Shown: piece by piece, positions 41,518-51,099 of the stretch
Layout of the letters: each line of letters begins with the position of its first letter
Numbering within the stretch: position 1 is the stretch's first letter
Assembly (NCBI RefSeq): GCF_900168065.1
Contig: NZ_FUZZ01000005.1
Span: 124,001-188,000 of the forward strand
Source: Chitinophaga ginsengisegetis
GTDB lineage: Bacteria > Bacteroidota > Bacteroidia > Chitinophagales > Chitinophagaceae
DNA: 64,000 nucleotides
Reading direction: 5' to 3'
Program-made: the position numbers and the translations under genes
Notes under the pieces: generated by a model
Told to the model about the DNA's origin: nothing
Database searches by the model: none
Seen by the model: only the letters and a program-made list of their open reading frames with translations

Positions 41518-43074
41518 ATGAAAAAGATTTCCTGTTTAATATTAGTGATACTGAGTTTGGTGGAGATATCCTGTAAGAAATTTCTCTCCGAAGTCAATCC
41601 CAACAATGTAACATTGGGCAACTACTTCAAAACCCAGAACGATTATGATCTGGCCGTGAATGGCGCCTATAGCCAGTTGCGTGGGCTTTATAATAACAGA
41701 AGCGCCTGGGTAATGGGCGAAATGCGTTCAGATAACACGCACTACGATTATAAATCATCTGACCAGGCAGTAGCCACCGTAAACCGTTATGCCGTAGCAG
41801 ATTTTCTGGATGATAAATATAATAACCAGACACCTCCAAAGTGGAATTTAGGTTTTAATGCCATATCAGCAGCAAATGTGATCATAGATCATATTGATGA
41901 TATTAAGTTGTCTGATGCCAATCGCAATGCAATCCTGGGCCAGGCTAAGTTTATCCGTGCCCTGGTGTATTTCGACCTGGTGCGTTTTTATGGCGGAGTA
42001 CCTATCTATAAGCGTGCGCCGCTTAGCCGTGAAGAGACTTACATCCCGCGCTCTTCCGTGCAGGAAGTGTATGACCTGATCGTTGCTGATGCTACCGATG
42101 CAGCCGCCAAACTGAGCGCCACCACTTTTCCGCAAACCGGGCGCGCTACAAAGGGTGCGGCACTCACCCTGCTGGGCGACGTATATCTTACCCTGAAAAA
42201 ATATGACCTCGCTGAAGGTGCTTTAAAACAGGTAACTGCAATGGGCTATGCGTTGTTTTCAAGTTATGGCGATGCATTTCAGCTGAATAATAAAAACGGT
42301 AAGGAATCTATATTTGAGATCCAGTTCAACACCGGGCTGGCCGTGCCACAGGCTAACGTAGAGGCATCTGTTTACAATTTTTTACCGCGTATGGTTAACA
42401 CTACCGTGGTCACTGGCGTAAACTTTAACAGCGTTACCACGGTAGGTGGCTTTAACACGCCTACACAGGACCTGATCAGTGCATATGAATCGGGCGATCA
42501 GCGCCTCGATGCCTCCATCGCTATAGCAGAAGGCACATTCAATGCCACCGATGATTTTACAGCTACTGCGGTTAAATCAGCCGTTGATTATGTTGCGCCG
42601 GCAGGCAAAGTAGGACGGCCGTTTCCAAAAAAATACCTGCATACGCATACGATCGGTAATCAAACCAATGATAACTGGCCGGTTTACCGCTATTCAGAAG
42701 TTCTATTGCTGCTGGCGGAAAGCCTGAATCAACAGGGCAAATCAGGTGAAGCATTGCCTTATCTGAACGCAGTAAGAGAACGCGCCTTTGGGGATGCGTT
42801 GCACAATATCACCAGCACCAACCAGGCAGCATTGCAAACAGCTATTTTAAAAGAAAGAAGAGTGGAACTGGCCTTTGAAAATAAACGCTGGCTCGACCTG
42901 GTGCGGACAGGCAACGCTATCACCGTGATGAATGCCTTTGGTGTTCAACAAAAGGCGAAGTATAGTTATCTGCAGGCAGGAAGTTATAATGTTACCCAGA
43001 ACCGGCTGCTGTTTCCGATACCTAATGCAGAAGTATTACTGAACGATAAACTTACTCAGAACCCAGGTTACTAA
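41518..43074 (+). CDS. SusD/RagB-family glycan-binding lipoprotein
   Basis: 518 residues with lipoprotein signal (ILSLVEISC, then KKF). Helical SusD fold with TPR-like helices (YFKTQNDYDLAVNGAYSQLR) and the conserved C-terminal ILKERRVELAFENKRWLDLV, then RTG, and a final FPIPNAEVLLN with NPGY. It caps the SusC receptor at the cell surface and binds the glycan. 12 nt after the receptor gene. Confidence 0.95.
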   Translation: MKKISCLILVILSLVEISCKKFLSEVNPNNVTLGNYFKTQNDYDLAVNGAYSQLRGLYNNRSAWVMGEMRSDNTHYDYKSSDQAVATVNRYAVADFLDDKYNNQTPPKWNLGFNAISAANVIIDHIDDIKLSDANRNAILGQAKFIRALVYFDLVRFYGGVPIYKRAPLSREETYIPRSSVQEVYDLIVADATDAAAKLSATTFPQTGRATKGAALTLLGDVYLTLKKYDLAEGALKQVTAMGYALFSSYGDAFQLNNKNGKESIFEIQFNTGLAVPQANVEASVYNFLPRMVNTTVVTGVNFNSVTTVGGFNTPTQDLISAYESGDQRLDASIAIAEGTFNATDDFTATAVKSAVDYVAPAGKVGRPFPKKYLHTHTIGNQTNDNWPVYRYSEVLLLLAESLNQQGKSGEALPYLNAVRERAFGDALHNITSTNQAALQTAILKERRVELAFENKRWLDLVRTGNAITVMNAFGVQQKAKYSYLQAGSYNVTQNRLLFPIPNAEVLLNDKLTQNPGY

Positions 43075-43089
43075 CTAAAACTCACAGTC

Positions 43090-44199
43090 ATGAAAAACAT
43101 TATGATGAAGGCGGGTAAATCCTGCCTGCGATCTACCTGTGTGAATTGGAAAGCAATTGTATTCGCTTTACTCGTAGTTTCCTGTTCCCGGCGGACAGAT
43201 CAGATACAAGTCGAAGATCAATCGCCGGAAAAGGTGCAACCCAAAACAGAACTGGCCACCTGTTGCTGGGTGGCGATTACCAATGAAGTTCCAAACACCA
43301 TTGAGGTGTATGATCCGGCGGATGCTGCCTGGACTACGCCTAAATGGACCTGGAAACCCACCACTGCACTGTCGTACAATGCCACCAGTGAAATACCTCT
43401 CTGGACGGCGCCTACAGACATCAAGGTGAGGAACAATACAACATTTGCAGGTACCGCGCAGGTGATTACCGCCACTTCCTACAGGTTGGCCACCATAGCC
43501 CGTTACACAGGTACGGGTACTAAAGGGCAGAAGCTGTGGGTAATGGGTTTTAACGACACCACCAGCCTGCATGCAATGGAAATACTGCCTGATGGCAACT
43601 GTGTGGTTGCCAGCGCCGGGAAAACATGGCCGCAGGGATGGATCCGTATCTATTCATCATCACAGCCATCACCCAATCATGGCGTATACACACAATACTT
43701 TTACACCTCCGTTCATGCAGTACTTTGGGATGCCACGCACCAGGTGCTCTGGGCGCTGGGAAATTCGCTGAGAAAATACTCCTATAATCCTCCCGGTTCC
43801 GGCGGCACCATCACAAACCCTAAGTTGCGTTTGGATACTTCTTATGACACTTTGCCAAGCCCCTGGGGGCACGACCTTGCGGCCGATGTGAATAACCCGG
43901 ACCAGTTGCTGGTTACCACCAATGGAGGTGTTCATATTTTTCATATATCCAGCGAAACCTTCAGTGACATGCCTGGAGCGGCATATGGAACCTTTACGAA
44001 AGCTATCAGCAGTCAACCCGGACAAAATACGCTTATAGAAACGCGACCCAGCACTGGCTGCCCGTTGTATCCCGCCAGGGATTGGTGTACCTCCGTGGTT
44101 AATTTTTATAATGCCAGCACCGGAGCAGCCACAGGCTCCCGTACTGTAAGCGGAGCCGCTATTTATAAAGCGAAAGCATTTGATCCAAACTATTATTGA
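43090..44199 (+). CDS. Surface lipoprotein, propeller-like, DUF6528-like (paralogue 1)
   Basis: 369 residues with a lipoprotein-type signal (AIVFALLVVSC, then SRR). Repeated Trp/Gly-rich blades: IEVYDPADAAWTTPKWTWKP, ALWDA-like motif in VHAVLWDATHQVLWALGN, and PWGHDLAADVNNPDQLLVTT. Matches the next gene motif by motif (IE[VI]YDP, HAVLWD, [PS]WGH, LLWVTTNGG), so the two are tandem paralogues. The family name is tentative. A role in binding the target glycan or its protein at the surface is inferred from position after SusD. Confidence 0.65.
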   Translation: MKNIMMKAGKSCLRSTCVNWKAIVFALLVVSCSRRTDQIQVEDQSPEKVQPKTELATCCWVAITNEVPNTIEVYDPADAAWTTPKWTWKPTTALSYNATSEIPLWTAPTDIKVRNNTTFAGTAQVITATSYRLATIARYTGTGTKGQKLWVMGFNDTTSLHAMEILPDGNCVVASAGKTWPQGWIRIYSSSQPSPNHGVYTQYFYTSVHAVLWDATHQVLWALGNSLRKYSYNPPGSGGTITNPKLRLDTSYDTLPSPWGHDLAADVNNPDQLLVTTNGGVHIFHISSETFSDMPGAAYGTFTKAISSQPGQNTLIETRPSTGCPLYPARDWCTSVVNFYNASTGAATGSRTVSGAAIYKAKAFDPNYY

Positions 44200-44203
44200 T
44201 ACG

Positions 44204-45253
44204 ATGAGAAGAATAATATGGATAGGTGCTGCTATTGCTTTGGCTATTTTTCAAGTGGCCTGTAAAAAATCAGGAACCAATACAGATCCCGGTCCCACAA
44301 ATAATCCGCCAGTCGTGCAGTCCTATCCTGGACTGCAGCTGGCATTAACCAATGATGCCTCTAAGCAGATAGAGATTTATGATCCGATGATCACAGACTG
44401 GAATTCCGCGGACGCAAAAAAGTGGAGATGGTCGCCTACCACGGCACTGGGTTTCAGCGCAAATGAAATTAAGAGCTTTGGCGGCGGCACCGATTTCAAA
44501 GTGCGGAAAATGAAAATCTGGCAGGATGCCAGCTATGCAGTGATCAGCGACAACAGCATGGCGGCGTTGATTGGCTATCCATCCGGACAGCGGGTATGGT
44601 CAAAAGTGATCGGTGGCAACCTGCATTCGGCAGAACTGTTGCCCAATGGTAACATCGCCCTCGCGGCGTCTGATGCTAACTGGATCAGGGTGTATGCTTC
44701 TTCACAGGGAGCTGATAACAACACCTACGCGGAGTTTACGCTGGGCGCGGCACACGCCGTATTATGGGACCCGTTGATTAATGGATTATGGGTTACCGGC
44801 CAGGACTTATCCGGCAATACACACATCCTCACTGCACTGGCTGTTGGCGGCACTGCTGCCAACCCCGAATTAACGGAACTAAAACAGTACCGCGTTACAT
44901 TGCCTTCTGCCTGGGGCCATGAAGTAAGCGCATACTATGGCAATACCAACCTGTTATGGGTCACTACCAACGGAGGGGAATATGTCTTTAATAAAACTAC
45001 AAAAACCTTTTCCATGTCACCCACAAACAACCTGACCTTTGTAAAAGGCATGGGGAACCAACCCAGCGGGCAGATTGTACTGGTGCGGCCCGACGCAAAT
45101 AAAAATCCGCGTCCTGCCATCAGTTGCCCGCTCAATAACTGGTCTTCCAGCACAGTTGATTTCTATACATCAGGCGGGGATTGGCAGGGATCGAGAATAG
45201 TGAACGGCGCCTGTTTCTATAAAATAAAAATAGTTTACGACAATTATCAGTAA
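44204..45253 (+). CDS. Surface lipoprotein, propeller-like, DUF6528-like (paralogue 2)
   Basis: 349 residues from ATG 44204, giving signal GAAIALAIFQVAC, then KKS. Parallel to the previous gene: IEIYDPMITDWNSADAKKWR, then PTTALGF, LLPNGNIALAASDANWIRVY, AHAVLWDPLINGLWVTGQD, SAWGHEVSAYYGN and LLWVTTNGGEYVF. The C-terminus also agrees (FYKIKIVYDN against IYKAKAFDPN). Its stop overlaps the ATG of the GH20 gene (TAATG), so it is translationally coupled. Function unknown. Confidence 0.7.
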   Translation: MRRIIWIGAAIALAIFQVACKKSGTNTDPGPTNNPPVVQSYPGLQLALTNDASKQIEIYDPMITDWNSADAKKWRWSPTTALGFSANEIKSFGGGTDFKVRKMKIWQDASYAVISDNSMAALIGYPSGQRVWSKVIGGNLHSAELLPNGNIALAASDANWIRVYASSQGADNNTYAEFTLGAAHAVLWDPLINGLWVTGQDLSGNTHILTALAVGGTAANPELTELKQYRVTLPSAWGHEVSAYYGNTNLLWVTTNGGEYVFNKTTKTFSMSPTNNLTFVKGMGNQPSGQIVLVRPDANKNPRPAISCPLNNWSSSTVDFYTSGGDWQGSRIVNGACFYKIKIVYDNYQ

Positions 45254-47160
45254 TGTACTTTAGCAAAAAGATATATACCTGTTGCCTGGTGTTACTGGGC
45301 TTTGGTGCCGGCAGAAGTGTTGCGCAGCAGGCCACACCGGCGCTGATTCCTATGCCGCGTTCTGTAAAAATGGATACGGGCAGCTTTCTCTTCAACGCCA
45401 ATACACTGATCCGGACAGATGTTCCCGAAAAGCGCGTGGTTGAATATTTCACAGATCGTTTGTTCAGCACCTGGAAGTTCAGCAACAAGGTAGTAACAGG
45501 TACCACGGGCTCGCAGCCGGAACTGTTCATCACTACCACTGGTGCGGAACAACTCCCCGCAGAAGGATACCGGCTGTCGGTAACACCAAGCCGCATTACT
45601 CTCACCGGCAGAAACGCGGGCTTGTTTTATGGCATGCAAACCTTGTTGCAGTTGTTGCCCGCATCAACAAACGGAACGGCAGCCATTCCTTGTCTTACCA
45701 TAGAAGACGCTCCCCGCTTCGGTTACCGCGGACTCATGCTGGATGTTTCCCGGCATTTCTTTACGGTAGAACAGATCAAAGACCTGCTGGACCTGATGGC
45801 TTACTATAAACTGAACCGTTTTCACTGGCATCTTACCGACGACCAGGGATGGCGGCTGGAAATCAAAAGTTGTCCTGAGCTAACGAAAGTGGGCGCCTGG
45901 CGTGTGCCACGCATCGAGTTCGGCGGCAATACCCTGCCACCACAACCCGGCGAAGCCGCCACCGATGGCGGATTTTACACCCAGGAGCAGGTGAAGGAAA
46001 TTATCCGTTACGCTGCTGAAAGACACATCGATATACTGCCTGAAATAGACGTGCCGGGTCATTCTATGGCCGCCATAGCAACCTATCCTGAGCTGTGCGT
46101 TACGCAGAATCGTGATATCAAAGTGAACCCTGGCAGCAGCTTCGCCAAATGGTTTCCCTCGGGAGGTTTTGAAATGTATGTAGATAATTCCCTTAACCCC
46201 ACGGATGAACGGGTTTACAAATTTCTTGATAAAGTGTTCGGTGAGGTAGCGGCATTATTCCCTTACCCCTACATTCATGTTGGCGGAGATGAATGTTACA
46301 AAGGCTTTTGGGAGAAAAGCCCTGTTGTGCAGCGTTTCATGAAGGAACACCACATCAATGATACCCATGAGCTGCAAACTTATTTTATTTCAAGAGTGAA
46401 TAAGATTATTCAGTCGAAACACAAAAAACTGATTGCCTGGGATGAAGTAGCAGCAGGCAATGCAAAAGATAGCATCACGGTGATGAACCGGTTTGGTGAG
46501 AAGGGCGCCATTGAGCAAATAAGAAAAGGGCTGGACATCGTACTGGCGCCCAGTCGTAACGGGCTTTATTTTGATTATGCGCAGAGTGCTTCGGATCAGG
46601 AACCATCCAGCCACGGAGGCAATGAGCCGGTATGGAAAGCCTATCAGTATAACCCGGAATACCCTGCATTGTCCGGAGATGAACGTAAACACATTATGGG
46701 CGTGGAAGCCTGCATATGGACGGAAAACATCCCTGATGTTTCGAAACTCCAATATATGATGCTGCCACGTATGCTGGCGCTGGCGGAAACAGGATGGTCA
46801 GATGAAACGGCCAAAGACTATCCACATTTCGCCGGCACAGCATTACCATTACACCTGGAGCGCTTCGATAAAGCCGGTATCAACTACCGCGTGCCCACAG
46901 TTTTTAATTACACGGATTCAACAATAATAACCGGTACTTTCAGGTTTGAAGTGCAACCACCTGTACCGGGAGCCAGGATATTTTATACACTGAATAACCG
47001 TCCGCCGGGCGACTATGATCACGAATACCAGGAACCCGTAACCATTACGGTTCCCAGGGGGAAAACAATCACGCTAAAAACCATTGTTATCACTCCCGCA
47101 GGCCGCAGAAGTGTTATCACACGTACCGTACTGGATAATAACGATAAACTGAAAAAATAA
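45253..47160 (+). CDS. GH20 beta-N-acetylhexosaminidase
   Basis: 635 residues with signal peptide (YTCCLVLLGFGAGRSVAQQ). Domain GH20b (about 30-150) precedes the catalytic barrel: APRFGYRGLMLDVSRHFFTV, FHWHLTDDQGWRLEIK, and the acid pair Asp-Glu in YIHVGGDECYKGFW near residue 346. The C-terminal part (about 555-625) is a chitobiase-like beta domain (PGARIFYTLNNRPP). It removes terminal GlcNAc/GalNAc from glycans by substrate-assisted catalysis, in the periplasm or at the surface. Confidence 0.95.
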   Translation: MYFSKKIYTCCLVLLGFGAGRSVAQQATPALIPMPRSVKMDTGSFLFNANTLIRTDVPEKRVVEYFTDRLFSTWKFSNKVVTGTTGSQPELFITTTGAEQLPAEGYRLSVTPSRITLTGRNAGLFYGMQTLLQLLPASTNGTAAIPCLTIEDAPRFGYRGLMLDVSRHFFTVEQIKDLLDLMAYYKLNRFHWHLTDDQGWRLEIKSCPELTKVGAWRVPRIEFGGNTLPPQPGEAATDGGFYTQEQVKEIIRYAAERHIDILPEIDVPGHSMAAIATYPELCVTQNRDIKVNPGSSFAKWFPSGGFEMYVDNSLNPTDERVYKFLDKVFGEVAALFPYPYIHVGGDECYKGFWEKSPVVQRFMKEHHINDTHELQTYFISRVNKIIQSKHKKLIAWDEVAAGNAKDSITVMNRFGEKGAIEQIRKGLDIVLAPSRNGLYFDYAQSASDQEPSSHGGNEPVWKAYQYNPEYPALSGDERKHIMGVEACIWTENIPDVSKLQYMMLPRMLALAETGWSDETAKDYPHFAGTALPLHLERFDKAGINYRVPTVFNYTDSTIITGTFRFEVQPPVPGARIFYTLNNRPPGDYDHEYQEPVTITVPRGKTITLKTIVITPAGRRSVITRTVLDNNDKLKK

Positions 47161-47163
47161 CCT

Positions 47164-50100
47164 ATGCTAACAAATATCCGCCTATTCTTGTACAGTGCTT
47201 TGCTCCCCGCTGCTATATTTATTTCTTCCAATGCCAATGCACAACAGCCATTGGAACGTTTTGAAGAGGTTGCAGCGGGGTTTAAAAGCCCTGGCAGGGA
47301 TTATGGCACAGTACCATTCTGGGTATGGAATACGAAAATCACCAAAAGAAATATCGATTCCATGCTGAATGATTACCGGAAAAATGACTTTGGCGGCGTG
47401 ATCATTCATCCACGCCCCGGGTTAATTACGGAGTTCTTATCAAAAGAATGGTTTGATTTATTTGAGTATGCCCTTCAGCAGGGAAAAAAGTTAGGGCTGA
47501 ATATCTGGATATACGACGAAAACTCATACCCTACAGGCTTTGCCGGCGGATTAGTGGGAGAGCAAATGCCCGAAGCCTACAACCAGGGTCAGATGTTGTA
47601 TATGGAAGAAGCAACCCGGTTGCCTGATGATCTTTCTGCTTTCTTTTTATTTCTTAAAGAAGAAAATGGATCTTATAAAGATGTAACGAGTAATTTGAAG
47701 GAAGAAGAAGGGAAAACCGGGCATTACCGGTTATTCAAAAAAGTAAATTATCAACGATCCAACCGGGGCTCGGTGGCAGGTCCTATTGGCGTGTCTTATG
47801 TAGACCTGATGGCCAAAGGCGTTACGGATAAGTTCATCGATATTGCATACAAAAGTTATGAAAAAGTGGTGGGCAATGAATTTGGCAAAACCATCAAAGG
47901 CGTTTTCTCTGATGAACCCACCATCATCAACGAGGGCCGCAACTGCGTACGCTGGACACCTGATCTGTTCGACCGGTTTTATAAAGACTGGCACTACGAT
48001 CTGAGGTTACATCTGCCGTCCCTGTTTAAAGAAACAGGTGATTGGAAACGGGTACGCCATAATTACTACCAGGTTCTGCTGGAACTATTTATCGACCGGT
48101 GGTCTAAACCTGTGTCAGCCTATATGAGTGCTCATCAGCTTACCTGGACGGGGCATTATTGGGAACATGGTTGGCCAAGCCCTTATCACGGGCCAGATAA
48201 CATGGCCATGTATGCCTGGCATCAAATGCCGGGTATTGATATGCTGTTCAACCAGTTTAATGAAGATAAACCGGTGCAGTTTGGCAATATACGCGCCGTC
48301 AGGGAGCTGGGGAGTGTGGCTAATCAATTGGGTAAAACACGTACCCTGTCTGAAACCTATGGTGGCGCTGGTTGGGAGCTTACCTTCAAGGATATGAAAC
48401 GCCTGGCCGACTGGGAGTTTGTATTAGGAGTTAACTTCCTGAATCAGCACTTATCGTTTATGACGCTCACGGGTGCACGTAAATACGATTATCCGCCCAG
48501 CTTCTCTTATCATGAACCCTGGTGGCCCTATTACCGTTTCATGAATCATTACTTCACACGGTTGTCTTACCTATTATCCAAAGGACAACAGTACAACAAC
48601 ATCCTGGTAATTGAACCCACCACTTCGGCCTGGATGTATTACGCCAGGGATGCGGAAAACAAACGTTTCTTCGATATCACCAAAACTTTTAATGATTTCG
48701 TGACAAAGATGCAGCGGTCGCACCTGGAATATGATTTAGGTTCAGAAAACGTGATCAAAGATCATGGCCGTGTTGATGGCAATAGCTTTGTAGTAGGACA
48801 ACGGGCTTACAAGGTGGTAGTGATTCCGCCGGGTATGGAAAGTATCAACAGCGCCACCTTCCGTTTACTGAAAGACTATATCGCAGCCGGGGGAAAGGTG
48901 ATTTGTTTTGAACAATTAAGATTAGTAGATGGAGCAGTGAACAATGAACTTTCCATCATCAGCCAGATCCCGGAAATGAAACCGGATCTGTTCCATAATG
49001 AAGGCTTTAGCATCTCAGGATTAAAAGGCGACAGCATTGGTGGTAACATTTATCATCAGCGCCGTAAACTGGCCAACGGGGAATTATTGCTGTTAACCAA
49101 TGCCAGCATGACCGGAGCCTCTTCAGGCAGCATCCACATGCGGGGACAGGACGTGGTACAGATGGATATGAATTCGGGAAATATTTCCCGCATTAACTAT
49201 TCGCTGCATGATCAGGAGGTGCATTTCGACTTTAATATCCCGCCCGCCGGAAGCCAGGTGCTGTTTATTGCGGATAAGAAATTACCGGAATATAAAATAA
49301 ACGCACCAGCCGCAGAATGGGCTACCGTGAACGCTTCCGCGACAAAAATAAGCAGGCCGTTTGATAACAACCTGACGATTGATTTTTGCGATCTTCATTT
49401 GCATAAGCCGGATTCAAACTATACTAGTATACACGTAGGCGTAGCTTCCAATACGGCTTTCAAACACCACGGGTTTACGGATGGCGTAGGCAACCCCTGG
49501 AATAACCGTACCCAATTTAAACAGGCGATTGTAAGCCGGGATACTTTTTCCACTGGTACCGGGTACACAGCTGTCTATCATTTTAATATAGCCGCCGGTG
49601 TTGATTTCCGGAATTTCAAAGCGGTAATAGAGCAGCCGGAACTTTGGCATGATGTAAAGATTAATGGCGAGTACATTAAAAATGAACCCGGGCAATGGTG
49701 GCTGGACCGCTCCTTTGGCGTGTACCGGATTGGCCGCTATTTAAAAACCGGGGATAATGAACTGGCTGTAACCGTTTCCCCTATGAGCGTTTATGCTGAA
49801 ATTGAACCGGTTTATATTTTGGGAGATTTCAACCTGGAAGCGGCATCACGCGGCTGGAGCATCGTTAAACCGCAACCATTACAGTTTGGTTACTGGGATA
49901 AGCAGGGACTACCTTTATATGGCCACGGTATCACCTATACGAAAACATTTACTATAACAGAGCCGGGCAAATCATACGCCGTGGAATTAGGTAAATGGAA
50001 GGGAACGGTGGCAGCGGTAAAGGTCAACGGGGTACTTGCCGGCGTTATCACTGCTGAACCCAACAGGCTATCTATCGGGGAATTCGTGAAAAAAGGAACT

Positions 50101-50286
50101 AATAAGATTGAAGTAACCGTAACCGGTAGTCTGAAGAATGTTTTAGGACCATTTTACAACAAACCTGCGCCAGGATTGGTTGACCCGGGTAAATGGTACA
50201 ATGTGAAAACGCAGCCGCCAGGGAATGAATATGATATTTACGATTATGGACTAACAGAGGATTACGGGATTAAGGTTATGCGCTGA
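47164..50286 (+). CDS. Large glycoside hydrolase, GH106-like (alpha-L-rhamnosidase group)
   Basis: 1040 residues with signal peptide (LLPAAIFISSNANAQQ). The N-terminal barrel begins GTVPFWVWNTKITKRNIDSM, then GGVIIHPRPGLITEFLSKEW and LGLNIWIYDENSYPTGFAGG, strongly reminiscent of GH106 enzymes and unclassified relatives. Acidic candidates include IYDEN, FSDEPT and LSETYGGAG. Galactose-binding-like beta domains follow at the C-terminus (TGDNELAVTV; GINYTKT-type strands). The sugar specificity cannot be settled by eye. Last gene of the locus. Confidence 0.75.
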   Translation: MLTNIRLFLYSALLPAAIFISSNANAQQPLERFEEVAAGFKSPGRDYGTVPFWVWNTKITKRNIDSMLNDYRKNDFGGVIIHPRPGLITEFLSKEWFDLFEYALQQGKKLGLNIWIYDENSYPTGFAGGLVGEQMPEAYNQGQMLYMEEATRLPDDLSAFFLFLKEENGSYKDVTSNLKEEEGKTGHYRLFKKVNYQRSNRGSVAGPIGVSYVDLMAKGVTDKFIDIAYKSYEKVVGNEFGKTIKGVFSDEPTIINEGRNCVRWTPDLFDRFYKDWHYDLRLHLPSLFKETGDWKRVRHNYYQVLLELFIDRWSKPVSAYMSAHQLTWTGHYWEHGWPSPYHGPDNMAMYAWHQMPGIDMLFNQFNEDKPVQFGNIRAVRELGSVANQLGKTRTLSETYGGAGWELTFKDMKRLADWEFVLGVNFLNQHLSFMTLTGARKYDYPPSFSYHEPWWPYYRFMNHYFTRLSYLLSKGQQYNNILVIEPTTSAWMYYARDAENKRFFDITKTFNDFVTKMQRSHLEYDLGSENVIKDHGRVDGNSFVVGQRAYKVVVIPPGMESINSATFRLLKDYIAAGGKVICFEQLRLVDGAVNNELSIISQIPEMKPDLFHNEGFSISGLKGDSIGGNIYHQRRKLANGELLLLTNASMTGASSGSIHMRGQDVVQMDMNSGNISRINYSLHDQEVHFDFNIPPAGSQVLFIADKKLPEYKINAPAAEWATVNASATKISRPFDNNLTIDFCDLHLHKPDSNYTSIHVGVASNTAFKHHGFTDGVGNPWNNRTQFKQAIVSRDTFSTGTGYTAVYHFNIAAGVDFRNFKAVIEQPELWHDVKINGEYIKNEPGQWWLDRSFGVYRIGRYLKTGDNELAVTVSPMSVYAEIEPVYILGDFNLEAASRGWSIVKPQPLQFGYWDKQGLPLYGHGITYTKTFTITEPGKSYAVELGKWKGTVAAVKVNGVLAGVITAEPNRLSIGEFVKKGTNKIEVTVTGSLKNVLGPFYNKPAPGLVDPGKWYNVKTQPPGNEYDIYDYGLTEDYGIKVMR

Positions 50287-50469
50287 GATTAGTTTGTGTC
50301 ATTGTAAATGACCGGCATTTGTCCTTTCCACTTATTCCAGGTGATATCATCTGTGATAAGCCTGGTTATGCAATGAGGTATCCTGTCCAAAATTCATTTG
50401 CGCAAGATAATGAATCTGTTTATTTTCATATTTGCCGGGAATTTTAGTTAAAATGAAGAGGACTATTTT

Positions 50470-51036
50470 ATGGAGCGATATGAATTTTTCAGACAATTTC
50501 ACGACATCAGTATAACAGACTATCATTTGCTGACTGATTGCCTTAGTACCAGGTCGTTTAAGAAAGGGGAGTTCATTACCGTTCCCGGACAGATCCAACG
50601 GGAGCTTTACTTTGTAAAAAGCGGTGTCCAGATGTCTTATTTTGACACCGGCGATAAAATCTATACCCTTGCCTTTACCTATTTCCCGTTTTTATGTGCC
50701 ATAGCAGAGTCTTTTTCGTTCCAGGTACCTTCGAAATACTTTTTAGTTTGTTTGACGGACAGTGAACTGGAGTACATCACCTACAACGATCTGCAAACAG
50801 TGGTTAACCAATCGCAACAAATAGAAAGGCTCTTCAGGCGAATGACGGAAGCCATGCTGGCAGGTATGATTGATCTCCATATTGAACTGCGTGCAATGAC
50901 TATTGAAGAACGATACAAAACATTTTGCCGGAAAAGCCCGCACCTGCTTCAGCTTGTGCCGCACAAGTACATCGCCTCTTACCTGGGTATAGACCCCACT
51001 AATTTCAGCAAGCTGTTTAACAACGTGATATTCTGA
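50470..51036 (+). CDS. Crp/Fnr-like cyclic-nucleotide-binding regulator
   Basis: 188 residues. Jelly-roll pattern: TRSFKKGEFITVPGQIQREL, then YFVKSGVQMSYF. C-terminal HTH: HKYIASYLGIDPTNFSKLFN. Similar in size and layout to the one at 34402-34965. The hydrolase gene follows 63 nt downstream and may be its target. Ligand unknown. Confidence 0.82.
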   Translation: MERYEFFRQFHDISITDYHLLTDCLSTRSFKKGEFITVPGQIQRELYFVKSGVQMSYFDTGDKIYTLAFTYFPFLCAIAESFSFQVPSKYFLVCLTDSELEYITYNDLQTVVNQSQQIERLFRRMTEAMLAGMIDLHIELRAMTIEERYKTFCRKSPHLLQLVPHKYIASYLGIDPTNFSKLFNNVIF

Positions 51037-51099
51037 TGTTGGTGCACACCAAGATTTGTTTGCCGGCAAGTTCAGAACTTTGGAAGCAAATAAACAGGT

